Assembly (NCBI GenBank): GCA_002509665.1
Contig: DADN01000083.1
Span: 7,543 to 14,387, forward strand
DNA: 6,845 nucleotides
Origin: Methanobacterium sp. UBA8
GTDB taxonomy: Archaea > Methanobacteriota > Methanobacteria > Methanobacteriales > Methanobacteriaceae
Reading direction: 5' to 3'
Shown here: one piece after another, positions 1-5,861 of the stretch
Numbering within the stretch: position 1 is the stretch's first letter
Layout: the number at the start of each line of letters is the position of its first letter
The notes under the pieces: model-generated
The model's input: the letters and a program-made list of their open reading frames with translations, nothing else
Databases searched by the model: none
Told to the model about the DNA's origin: nothing
Translations under genes and position numbers: made by a program

Positions 1-1613
1 ACTGTGGGGGGAGCATATTTTTCAATCAGCAGCTTTTCAACGTTTTTGCCAATATTTGTGTCTGTTTTTCCAATTATTTCTAAATCTTCAGTGGTCGTGT
101 AATCCTGCGGTAATTTAGCATAAGGGAATCTAACGAAGTCTCCGGAGGGAGTATCTTCTGTCTTTTTAGATTTGTAAATTTTCCATTTATTGTCTAGAGT
201 AGTAAATGATTCCACAAAATTACTTATGCTTTCTGATGGGCCAAGAAACAGGATACCTCCCGGTCTCAGAGCATAATTAAACGCAGATAACATTTTCTTC
301 TGTGCATCTTTATTCATGTAAATTAAAACATTTCTGCAGGATATAACATCGAGTTTACTGAATGGCGGATTGATAAGAACATCGTGGGGGGCAAATATTG
401 CCATTTCTCTTATATTTTTTTTAACTTTATAACTCTCGCCTTTTTTGCTAAAAAATTTGTTTAAACGTTCAGGATCAATCTCTGAGACAATTGTACTCGG
501 ATAAGTCGCACTTCGAGCAATATCAATGGCATTGTCGTCTATATCTGTACCGAAAAGCTGAATTTCCAAGTGTTTCCCAGATTCATCCAGGTACTCCTGA
601 ATACTCATGGCAATAGAATAAACTTCTTCTCCTGTGGAACAACCTGGAATCCACACACGAACTCCGTCTCCGTCCAACTTTTTATCAAGTACTTCTGATA
701 TTAATTTATTTTTAAAGGATTCAAAAGCGTTAGGATCCCTAAAAAAGCTTGTAACATTGATTAAAAGCTCTTTAAATAATGTATTGATTTCTTTAGGGTT
801 CTGCTGGATGTATTTAAGATAATCAGATACATTATCTATCTGATAAACATTCATTCTCCTTGCAATCCGCCTATTTATAGTACTCTCTTTATAAAGAGAA
901 AAATCATGTCCTGTCCTGTTTCTAATTAAAATAAGAATTTTTTGAAGTGAATTGGTGGCTTCTTTGTCTTTTCCAATTATTCTTTGAGGGGGATTCTTGC
1001 CCAATTGTTTTATATAGGAAATTAAATCTTCTGGTATCTTTTCCGGCGGCGCAATATAGTCTACAAGGTCTGTATCTATCGCACTGGAGGGCATGCTTCC
1101 AGATACTGCTGAATCAGGGTCTTGAGCTATTAACATCCCGCCCATACTTTTAATGGACCTTATACCAATAGTGCCGTCTGAGCCAAATCCTGAAAGAACA
1201 ATACCAATTGAACATTCTTCCATATCCTCTGCCAATGCTTGAAAGAAAAAATCAATGGGTTTTCTTAAGCCATGGGGTTCTTTAGGAGCAGCAAGATGTA
1301 ATACTCCCTTTATAATCCCTACATTTTTATTGGGGGGAATGACATACAGTTTATTCGGTTCAACTGCCATTCCATCTTCTATTTCAAAAACTTCCATGTC
1401 TGTATATCTTCTAAGTAGTTCGGTCATAGAACTTTTATGGGATGGATCTAAATGCTGAATCAGGACAAATCCTGCTCCAGAATCAGAGGGCATATTATTG
1501 AACATTTTTCCTAAAGCTTCCAGCCCTCCAGCAGATGAGCCAATACCTACTATTGGAATTTTTTTTATCTTTTTAGGATTGTCTTTAAACGCTTTTTCGC
1601 TTTGATCTGTCAT
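1..1613 (-). CDS. CheB-CheR fusion protein, N-terminal 537 codons (partial)
   Basis: This open frame runs from an ATG at 1613 off the left edge with no stop. Residues 1 to about 200 are a CheB-type protein-glutamate methylesterase domain: GIGSSAGG gives the nucleophile Ser27, IQHLDPSH gives His54 and SGFGSDGT gives Asp146, so the triad looks intact. There is no receiver domain in front. Residues about 219-482 are a CheR-type SAM-dependent methyltransferase: helical N-terminal region (FSLYKESTINRR), TSFFRDP (288-294), the SAM-binding segment PGCSTGEEVYSIAM (323-336), FGTDID (354-359) and ISCRNVLIYM (424-433). The last visible residues, LLIEKYAPPT, resemble the junction where many CheB-CheR fusions continue into PAS and sensor-kinase domains, so a longer signalling protein is likely. 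No other che genes are visible, and members of this group are generally non-motile, so a role in sensing other than chemotaxis is inferred. The start overlaps the stop of a short upstream frame (ATGA). The only ribosome-binding-like bases (TTGGAAG) lie partly inside a hairpin arm. Confidence 0.94.
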   Translation of the reverse strand, partial: MTDQSEKAFKDNPKKIKKIPIVGIGSSAGGLEALGKMFNNMPSDSGAGFVLIQHLDPSHKSSMTELLRRYTDMEVFEIEDGMAVEPNKLYVIPPNKNVGIIKGVLHLAAPKEPHGLRKPIDFFFQALAEDMEECSIGIVLSGFGSDGTIGIRSIKSMGGMLIAQDPDSAVSGSMPSSAIDTDLVDYIAPPEKIPEDLISYIKQLGKNPPQRIIGKDKEATNSLQKILILIRNRTGHDFSLYKESTINRRIARRMNVYQIDNVSDYLKYIQQNPKEINTLFKELLINVTSFFRDPNAFESFKNKLISEVLDKKLDGDGVRVWIPGCSTGEEVYSIAMSIQEYLDESGKHLEIQLFGTDIDDNAIDIARSATYPSTIVSEIDPERLNKFFSKKGESYKVKKNIREMAIFAPHDVLINPPFSKLDVISCRNVLIYMNKDAQKKMLSAFNYALRPGGILFLGPSESISNFVESFTTLDNKWKIYKSKKTEDTPSGDFVRFPYAKLPQDYTTTEDLEIIGKTDTNIGKNVEKLLIEKYAPPT

Positions 1614-1792
1614 TTTATGCTTCCAAAATTTTCAATTTTGGAGTCCTCGAAATTCAGAATGAATTTTGATAACTTCCAAACAATCTTTGATTTTTGGGTT
1701 CGGAAATGTTTACAAAACCTAGGATTTTGTAGAGCGAAAATTTTTGATTTTCGCATGCTGTACATTTCATCAATTCCACTACCATTTGGCAT
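1610..1792 (-). CDS. possible 60-residue leader frame coupled to cheB-cheR
   Basis: This short frame starts at ATG 1792 and ends in a TGA that overlaps the cheB-cheR ATG by four bases. Its start context, AGGCGAT then TTAA then ATG, is almost identical to that of the flavin-binding gene at 5862 (AGGTGAT, TTAA, ATG), and a TATA-like box lies about 40 bases further upstream. Both suggest that ribosomes really initiate here. The first 13 or so residues (MPNGSGIDEMYSM) look ordinary. The rest is encoded by the palindromic block at 1622-1754, is Lys/Phe/Ile rich and has no recognisable domain. Removing that block plus one flanking repeat (138 bases, 46 codons) keeps the frame and leaves a 14-residue peptide ending in IK. 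I infer a leader peptide or an upstream frame for translational coupling rather than a functional protein. It could still be spurious. Confidence 0.35.
   Translation of the reverse strand: MPNGSGIDEMYSMRKSKIFALQNPRFCKHFRTQKSKIVWKLSKFILNFEDSKIENFGSIK
1617..1759. repeat. 133-bp array of five hairpins flanked by 5-bp direct repeats (MITE-like)
   Basis: The block at 1622-1754 is made almost entirely of inverted repeats. H1 is 1623-1641 (CCAAAATT, loop TTC, AATTTTGG). H2 is 1647-1669 (TCGAAATTC with GAATTTTGA, one G-U pair). H3 is 1676-1697 (CCAAACAATC with GATTTTTGG, one bulge). H4 is 1711-1731 (TACAAAA with TTTTGTA). H5 is 1734-1754 (GCGAAAAT, loop TTTTG, ATTTTCGC). The arms share an AAAATT-like theme, and the two end hairpins resemble each other in opposite orientation. 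The block is bordered by ATGCT at 1617-1621 and ATGCT at 1755-1759, which looks like a target-site duplication. No transposase is encoded, so if mobile it would be a non-autonomous element. It lies in the inferred leader of the cheB-cheR transcript, ending nine bases before the start codon. A structured regulatory RNA is the alternative. Confidence 0.6.
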
Positions 1793-1796
1793 TTAA

Positions 1797-1842
1797 ATCG
1801 CCTATAATACTGTTAATTGTGATTTGCAACAAATTATAATTG
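1797..1842 (-). promoter_or_regulatory. probable cheB-cheR promoter and leader ribosome-binding site
   Basis: On the minus strand a TATA-like TTATAATT lies at about 1833-1840. It is followed some 30 bases later by the ribosome-binding site AGGCGAT (1797-1803), four bases before ATG 1792. With the usual archaeal spacing, transcription would start near 1810 and give a short untranslated leader, then the 60-codon frame, then cheB-cheR. TATA-like strings are common in such AT-rich DNA, so the box is tentative. The ribosome-binding site is the firmer part. Confidence 0.4.
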
Positions 1843-2176
1843 AAATCTTACTTTGAATGTTAATTTTTATGAATCAAGTAACTATTATATCTTTATATAA
1901 AAAAATTTAGATAGTGTGATAACACGCACAAAAATATTGAAATGTAATTGAAATTAGCTAATTAACTCTAATAGAGTTTAAAATGTCATTTGATTTATAA
2001 ATATATAAAATAATGTGTTTATTTTTAGGATTTCAATTTATGTTAAATTCTAAACTTTTTAGATCATATTAAACAAGCAAATAATTAGAATAGGATTATT
2101 TTTAAGAAAAAAAGATAATTTTGAACCTTTTTAAAGATCAAAATTTTATTAATGTATTAAAAAACAAACTTATACT
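1843..2176. other. AT-rich intergenic region without a gene
   Basis: I see no coding frame with a ribosome-binding site and no tRNA-like fold in this stretch. It holds several TATA-like strings (for example TTTATATAA near 1892-1900) and a small inverted repeat at 1964-1978 (AACTCT, loop AAT, AGAGTT). The TTTTATTAAT at about 2144-2153 lies at the right distance to be the TATA box of the coiled-coil gene starting at 2177, whose transcript would then begin at or next to its start codon. It separates the divergent cheB-cheR and coiled-coil genes. Confidence 0.5.
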
Positions 2177-2500
2177 ATGCATCAACGAAATGAAGGAAAC
2201 TTAACAAAAAAAATCGAGGAACTAAAAAAGGCACAGAAAGAATATGAGGATACATCTAAAGAAATCGTTAAAACCCTCAAAGAACTTAAAAAATCACAAG
2301 AGGGGTATATAAATTTGGTAAAAGAACACCAGAAATACTGGCGCAGTGAATTAGAAAATACTGAATATTATGACACTTCACGACGTAAAAAGTTTGAAAA
2401 AACATTAGAAAATGAAGAGATAATCCTAAAGAAACTCGAAAAAGCGTTGAAGCATACTGAAGGAAGAATTGAATTTTATAAAAAATACAATGGTCATTAA
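2177..2500 (+). CDS. small coiled-coil protein, first of three tandem paralogues
   Basis: I do not recognise a named family. The 107-residue product is strongly charged (Lys and Glu dominate), has no signal peptide, membrane segment or cysteine, and reads as two long amphipathic helices. Residues 10-50 have heptad-like spacing (KIEELKKAQKEYEDTSKEI), then comes a QKYW motif (52-55, single Trp55), a break near residues 61-69, and a second helix to about 100. It aligns with its two downstream neighbours around the KYW motif and the following LxNEE region (LENEE, 77-81). It lacks their DPQKD segment, having TEYYDTSRR instead, and so is the most divergent of the three. There is no ribosome-binding site before the ATG, and a TATA-like box about 30 bases upstream suggests a leaderless transcript. 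A soluble dimeric or oligomeric helical protein is the most that can be inferred. Confidence 0.72.
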   Translation: MHQRNEGNLTKKIEELKKAQKEYEDTSKEIVKTLKELKKSQEGYINLVKEHQKYWRSELENTEYYDTSRRKKFEKTLENEEIILKKLEKALKHTEGRIEFYKKYNGH

Positions 2501-2546
2501 ATATTATCATATAATCAAGTATTTGAGGATATTATGAGATGGGAAT

Positions 2547-2882
2547 ATGCATGATGAAAAAGAAAGGATAGATAAACAAGTCCTTAAACATGATACATTA
2601 GCAGAAAGAATGCAAAAAACTCGTGATGAAATAATTAAAACATACAGGGAACGAAAAAAATCAGAAAAAGAATTTTCAGAGGTTATAAAAAAACAAAAAA
2701 AATACTGGGAAGACCAGTTAAGGGTTACTGATCCTCAAAAAGATAAAGAAAGATACGATGAACTTAAAGAAAAAATAAAAAACGAAGAAACACTTATTAA
2801 GCAAATTAAAGATGAATTAAACAGTATAGATAAAGAAATTGAGAAGGAAAAAGAACATAAAGGAAAAGAACGTAAATACTAA
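2547..2882 (+). CDS. small coiled-coil protein, second of three tandem paralogues
   Basis: The function is unknown. The 111-residue product is almost entirely polar and helical, very rich in Lys and Glu, with no cysteine, signal peptide or membrane segment. An N-terminal helix (residues about 5-58) ends with KKQKKYW (Trp54). A short loop with DPQKD (62-66) follows, then RYDELKEKIKNEE and a second helix running into a basic tail (KGKERKY). This two-helix hairpin around a conserved Trp and a DPQKD turn is shared with the gene at 3051, and more loosely with the gene at 2177. The gene starts 46 bases after its upstream neighbour and is probably co-transcribed with it. GATGGG (2539-2544) close before the ATG is a weak ribosome-binding site. 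ATGs at 2534, 2539 and 2551 are out of frame. The name 'coiled-coil protein' describes its composition and does not imply a function. Confidence 0.76.
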   Translation: MHDEKERIDKQVLKHDTLAERMQKTRDEIIKTYRERKKSEKEFSEVIKKQKKYWEDQLRVTDPQKDKERYDELKEKIKNEETLIKQIKDELNSIDKEIEKEKEHKGKERKY

Positions 2883-3050
2883 TTATCATACTTGTAAACT
2901 TTAATTAAAGAGTTAGTTACGTCCATGCTTGTAATTTTCAGGTAATTTTCCCCAATGATTTGCAAATTAAAACACCCCCTATTTTAAATCATGTATGATA
3001 TATAACTACTATTAACAATTTTTTTATAATTATTAAAACATAATATATTC
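2883..3050 (+). promoter_or_regulatory. intergenic region with probable promoter of the third coiled-coil gene
   Basis: A TATA-like TTTATAATTA at 3023-3032 lies some 25 bases before the ATG at 3051, which predicts a leaderless or nearly leaderless transcript. There is no ribosome-binding site. Just after the upstream stop are two imperfect direct repeats, CATACTTGTAA (2887-2897) and CATGCTTGTAA (2924-2934), with a perfect 12-bp palindrome CTTTAATTAAAG (2899-2910) between them. Their role, whether operator or 3' end structure, cannot be told from the sequence. Confidence 0.35.
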
Positions 3051-3338
3051 ATGTCTCCACAAGATTATAATAAAAAAGTAAATGAAGAAACCAGCAGGAT
3101 CCGTATTACTAGACTCAAAAATATGAAACGCGTTGAAATGGAATATCTGGATGCAGTTAAAAAACAAATAGGATACTGGAACAACCAGATAAATGCCATT
3201 GATCCGCAAAAAGATGAAAACAGATATAATGAACTTAAAAATAAAGCTGAAAATGAAAAAGAACATATTAGGCAGGTTCAGGACGAACTAAACAGAATAA
3301 ATCACGAAATTGAAAGGGAATTGAACATTCGAAGATAA
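3051..3338 (+). CDS. small coiled-coil protein, third of three tandem paralogues
   Basis: The function is unknown. The 95-residue product is a shorter paralogue of the protein at 2547. Its VKKQIGYW (residues 36-43, Trp43) matches IKKQKKYW, DPQKDENRYNELKNKAENE (51-69) matches DPQKDKERYDELKEKIKNE, and VQDELNRINHEIERE matches IKDELNSIDKEIEKE. The conserved core is a helix, a Tyr-Trp pair, a DPQKD turn and a second helix. It has no cysteine, signal peptide or membrane segment. It appears to have its own promoter (TATA-like box at 3023-3032) and no ribosome-binding site. The stop lies only 18 bases from the stop of the convergent substrate-binding-protein gene, and no clear terminator separates them, so the two transcripts probably overlap at their 3' ends. 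Confidence 0.77.
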   Translation: MSPQDYNKKVNEETSRIRITRLKNMKRVEMEYLDAVKKQIGYWNNQINAIDPQKDENRYNELKNKAENEKEHIRQVQDELNRINHEIERELNIRR

Positions 3339-3356
3339 ATGCAACTATGGGGTTAT

Positions 3357-4256
3357 TTAGTAATGAGCGGGCTCTGGGTGAATGTTTTTAATAAATTCAA
3401 GGTTAAATATGTTTTCCTGTTTGAGATTCCCTTTCATATAACCTAACCTTTGAAGAACTGGTATAAATTTAAGTGTGGACTCTATATATTCATCAGGAAT
3501 GCCTGCGCAGTACTTTGGGGATATTTTATACGTATCAAGCACAAAATCTTTATTAACAACTTTAACTTCTTTTAGAGCTATTTCTGCTGCTTGCTCAGGA
3601 TGTAATCTTTCTAAATTACACGCTTCTTCATGAGCTTTCAGAAAATCTATTATAAATTCTGGTGATTCGTCTATTAATTCTTCTCTTACCACTATTCCAT
3701 AGCTTGGATTGTAAGGCCATAACTTATGTGGTGGAATAACAACCTTAGAAGCGAATCTTCTGGAGGTGACTGATGCAAGGGACGGTGTTCCAACACCTGC
3801 GGCTATTTCTACTTCTTCTATTGCATCTGGTATAAAATCAGCCCATGCAAAGTTTTTAATTTCAATATCAAGGTCTTTAGTCATTTCGCGTATTATAACA
3901 TCATGTATACATCCTTTCGATGGTGTTCCGATTTTTTTCCCTTCAAATTGTTTTAAAACAGCATTTACGCTGCCTAATTCATCAAAAGTTTTATAATGGT
4001 GTGGGGCAACCATTACTGTTCCTTCTACATGCCCTCCGCCAACACACTTAACCTTTAAACCATTTTCAAGTCCAATCATGATTGGGGGGAGGCCAATATA
4101 ACCTACGTCTAGATCTCCTGAAGCAAATGCATCTTTCATTGCAGGCCCTGTGGCAAACAGCGTCCATTTCAAATCATAATTATCTAAATTTCCTAAAGGT
4201 TCGTTTTTTAAGATAAATGAAGTGTGATATATGGTTGATAGGTAACCTATGTGAAT
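3357..4256 (-). CDS. NMT1/SsuA-like substrate-binding protein without signal peptide; non-standard start
   Basis: The protein belongs to the periplasmic-binding-protein fold used by nitrate/sulfonate/taurine (NMT1/SsuA/TauA-like) transporters. Visible features are ASGDLDVGYIGLPPIMIGLENG, a GGGHVEGTVMVA strand, KIGTPSKGCIHDVIIR, a hinge-type PYNPSYGIVV and a helical C-terminus. The first standard start codon (TTG 4172) cuts off the first strand. The frame is open further upstream and encodes HIGYLSTIYHTSFILKNEPL, a typical first beta-strand and ligand loop, so the real start must lie beyond 4172. The only candidate with a ribosome-binding site is ATT at 4256 (AGGGGG at 4265-4270, eight-base spacing), giving 299 residues. 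An in-frame ATG at 4286 is separated from the gene by a TAG at 4275-4277. There is no room for a signal peptide and no permease or ATPase gene nearby, so it may be a cytosolic ligand-binding protein or a gene decayed at its start. The ligand is unknown. Confidence 0.85.
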   Translation of the reverse strand: MHIGYLSTIYHTSFILKNEPLGNLDNYDLKWTLFATGPAMKDAFASGDLDVGYIGLPPIMIGLENGLKVKCVGGGHVEGTVMVAPHHYKTFDELGSVNAVLKQFEGKKIGTPSKGCIHDVIIREMTKDLDIEIKNFAWADFIPDAIEEVEIAAGVGTPSLASVTSRRFASKVVIPPHKLWPYNPSYGIVVREELIDESPEFIIDFLKAHEEACNLERLHPEQAAEIALKEVKVVNKDFVLDTYKISPKYCAGIPDEYIESTLKFIPVLQRLGYMKGNLKQENIFNLEFIKNIHPEPAHY

Positions 4257-4288
4257 GAATAATTCCCCCTGATTCTAACTCTGCATCT

Positions 4289-4318
4289 ATATAACAATTG
4301 TTATATTTTATTATATAA
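4289..4318 (-). promoter_or_regulatory. promoter of the substrate-binding-protein gene with 18-bp palindromic operator (site A)
   Basis: ATATAACAATTGTTATAT at 4289-4306 is a perfect 18-bp palindrome. On the minus strand a TATA-like TTATATAA (4311-4318) lies immediately upstream, so the palindrome falls between the TATA box and the expected transcription start near 4288. A bound dimer there would block the polymerase. The same 18 bases recur at 6796-6813. Confidence 0.7.
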
Positions 4319-4505
4319 AAATTTTGCCTTGTAAAAATTGAAAAATAAGATAATTTTCATAATATTTGATTTGGGCTTAAAACGATTTTTAAAGTATTTT
4401 TTAATGTTTTAGATATGCTTCGCAACAGGTATGATATATAATTTACGATATCGCACGTTTTAAATAATTTAAAGTTCATAAATAATCTTGATTAAAAAAT
4501 AAAAA

Positions 4506-4511
4506 GGTGAG
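4506..4511 (+). promoter_or_regulatory. ribosome-binding site that fixes the nitroreductase start
   Basis: GGTGAG lies ten bases before ATG 4522. A GTG inside this motif (4507) is in frame and could be taken as the start, but it would consume the ribosome-binding site itself. The five extra residues it would add precede the normal beginning of the family. Confidence 0.75.
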
Positions 4512-4521
4512 TGAATCATTA

Positions 4522-5121
4522 ATGGAATTTAAAGAATTAGTACAGAAAAGGTATGCTGCTAGATTATATAAAGATAGAAAAATTGATGATGAAAAAATAG
4601 ATGAGATCCTTGAAATGATAAGGCTTTCACCTTCTGCACTTAATCTACAACCTTGGAAAGTTAAAGTTGTATCTGATAATGAATTAAAAGAAAAATTATA
4701 CCAAAATTCAATGGATCAAAAGCATATAGCTGAATGTTCTCATGTACTGGTATTCTGTGCTAATACAGATCTGCCGGGATTGGCTGAAACGATAATAAAT
4801 GGTATGAAGGCCGGAGGGGCACCTGAAGAAACCATTAAATTCTATGAAATGGCTGCAGATAATTTAACTGGCCGTATCCCTCCAGAAGCAAGGCTCTGTG
4901 AAGCACAGAAGAATGTATTTATTGCAGCGACACAGGGAATCTACGCTGCTAAATCATTGGATATAGATTCATGTATTGTTCAGGGATTTGATCCTGTGGC
5001 CTATTCGGAGATTCTGGGCTTGCCATCTAATATTGTACCTACTGTACTTGTTTTACTGGGATATGGTTCCGATGAGCCAACTCCAAAGGTAAGATTTCCA
5101 AAAGAAGATATTTTACTTTAA
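4522..5121 (+). CDS. nitroreductase-family FMN oxidoreductase
   Basis: This 199-residue protein belongs to the NfsB/NfnB-type nitroreductase family, normally FMN-bound homodimers that pass electrons from NAD(P)H to nitro compounds, quinones or other acceptors. Family marks are KRYAARLYKD (residues 9-18, the phosphate-contacting RRS/R segment, here with Tyr-Ala), SPSALNLQPWK (36-46, the SPSxxNxQPW flavin motif), the C-terminal flavin helix AATQGIYAAKSLDID (135-149) and the closing strand VLVLLGYGSDEP (175-186). The length is normal and there is no signal peptide, so it acts in the cytosol. The gene is divergent from the substrate-binding-protein gene, with about 265 bases between the two starts. 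A TATA-like region near 4462-4474 is the likely promoter, and a T-rich tract follows the stop. The physiological substrate cannot be told from sequence. Confidence 0.93.
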   Translation: MEFKELVQKRYAARLYKDRKIDDEKIDEILEMIRLSPSALNLQPWKVKVVSDNELKEKLYQNSMDQKHIAECSHVLVFCANTDLPGLAETIINGMKAGGAPEETIKFYEMAADNLTGRIPPEARLCEAQKNVFIAATQGIYAAKSLDIDSCIVQGFDPVAYSEILGLPSNIVPTVLVLLGYGSDEPTPKVRFPKEDILL

Positions 5122-5128
5122 ATCATTA

Positions 5129-5139
5129 TTTTTATTTTT
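5129..5139 (+). terminator. T-rich tract after the nitroreductase gene
   Basis: Two runs of five T separated by one A begin eight bases after the stop. Archaeal transcription can end at such U-rich tracts without a hairpin. The call rests on composition and position only. Confidence 0.35.
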
Positions 5140-5345
5140 AAATGAGTATATTAATGGTTCATTCTCGTGAATATTATATTTAATTCTTATTTGGAACTTT
5201 TTATTTTTATATGCGGATTTGTTTATAAAAATAAATAATTTGAATAAATCTGTGATAGAATTAATAAGATATGGTTATAATAATGGCGATTAGGGATTTA
5301 AAAATAGATTTTATAAAAACTAACTGAAAAATATTTGGAAGGGAA

Positions 5346-5621
5346 TTAGCCCCCTGCAATGGTCTGGAAGATTACAACTTCATCATTGTCTCCGACATTT
5401 GATTCTAAGCCTCCATTTGACTCTACATCTTCGCCGTTTACGATTATTTTCATGTAATCTCGTAGATTCCCTTCTTTATCAAATAAAGCATCTTTAAATT
5501 CATTCCCGTATTTTTCAGTGAGGGTGTTCATTAAGTCTGTGATGCTTCCATTGTGTTCAATAGATACAGACCTTTCTCCTGTGATATCTCTAAAGCGTGC
5601 TAAGAATTTTACATTAACCAT
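5346..5621 (-). CDS. MoaD/ThiS-like ubiquitin-fold sulfur-carrier protein
   Basis: The 91-residue product has the beta-grasp pattern of MoaD, the small subunit of molybdopterin synthase, and of archaeal SAMP modifiers. It opens with VNVKFLARFRDITGE (residues 2-16), has a helix with SITDLMNTLTEKYG (26-39), then MKIIVNGEDV (57-66), and closes with GDNDEVVIFQTIAGG. It ends exactly in Gly90-Gly91, the tail that is adenylated and thiocarboxylated by an E1-like enzyme in this family. Known roles are sulfur donation to the molybdenum/tungsten cofactor or to tRNA, or conjugation to protein lysines; sequence alone does not choose between them. No moaE or E1-like gene lies in the window. The start is well supported by AGGAGA at 5628-5633, six bases before the ATG. 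A palindromic operator-like site with a minus-oriented TATA box lies about 100 bases upstream. The gene converges with the nitroreductase gene. Confidence 0.92.
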   Translation of the reverse strand: MVNVKFLARFRDITGERSVSIEHNGSITDLMNTLTEKYGNEFKDALFDKEGNLRDYMKIIVNGEDVESNGGLESNVGDNDEVVIFQTIAGG

Positions 5622-5719
5622 AATATTTCTCCTGATTTGTTTGATTTAAAAATATATGAATTTAAACTGATATCAAATTGCTCTAAATTTTGTAATATTT
5701 TGATTTTAAGCTGACCTCT

Positions 5720-5747
5720 TTATAACTATAGTTATAATCTTTATAAA
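5720..5747 (-). promoter_or_regulatory. variant palindromic operator (site D) with a minus-oriented TATA box
   Basis: TTATAACTATAGTTATAA at 5720-5737 is a perfect 18-bp palindrome. It shares TATAAC and GTTATA with sites A and C but has TATA instead of AATT at the centre. The TTTATAAA at 5740-5747 is placed like the TATA box at site A and would start a minus-strand transcript near 5716. That gives the moaD-like gene a leader of about 95 bases. A TATA box nearer the gene (ATATTTTTAA, about 5648-5658) is an alternative. Confidence 0.5.
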
Positions 5748-5820
5748 TTTTATCATGATGATGTATATCTTTAATGTTTTTAGTCAATTGGTTGATTTTT
5801 AAGATAAATTTTGCAAACCG

Positions 5821-5857
5821 TTATATATTAACAATTGTTATACATAGCATAGGTGAT
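5821..5857 (+). promoter_or_regulatory. promoter, operator (site B) and ribosome-binding site of the flavin-binding gene
   Basis: A TATA-like TTATATAT (5821-5828) is followed at once by the 12-bp perfect palindrome TAACAATTGTTA (5829-5840), which is the core of sites A and C. Expected transcription starts near 5850. AGGTGAT (5851-5857) is a strong ribosome-binding site four bases before ATG 5862. The operator lies between TATA box and start, which suggests repression. Confidence 0.65.
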
Positions 5858-5861
5858 TTAA

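Noticed and set aside
634..1458. Plus-strand open frames of 62-68 codons at 634, 947 and 1255
   Set aside because: They lie antisense to the conserved CheB and CheR domains, have no ribosome-binding site and show no family resemblance. They are shadows of the real gene.
1602..1796. 64-codon plus-strand frame across the hairpin block
   Set aside because: It arises because palindromic DNA stays open on both strands. Unlike the minus frame it has no ribosome-binding site.
2286..3266. Hydrophobic minus-strand frames at 2286-2510 and 3033-3266
   Set aside because: They are complements of Lys/Glu-rich coding DNA (AAA/GAA gives TTT/TTC), so Phe/Ile-rich 'membrane' peptides are an artefact.
3766..3996. 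76-codon plus-strand frame inside the substrate-binding-protein gene
   Set aside because: It is antisense to conserved motifs of that family and has no ribosome-binding site.
4275..4277. In-frame TAG read as pyrrolysine between ATG 4286 and the binding-protein body
   Set aside because: Pyrrolysine use is known from Methanosarcina-type and Methanomassiliicoccales methanogens and not from the lineage suggested here. The segment before the TAG is only three codons and not family-like.
4377..4463. Inverted repeat TTAAAACG (4377-4384) and CGTTTTAA (4456-4463) upstream of the nitroreductase
   Set aside because: Eight-base AT-rich arms 70 bases apart are likely by chance, and nothing else supports a structure.
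5271..5327. 18-codon frame (MVIIMAIRDLK...) between the nitroreductase and moaD-like genes
   Set aside because: It has no ribosome-binding site, is very short, and a chance frame of this length is expected.
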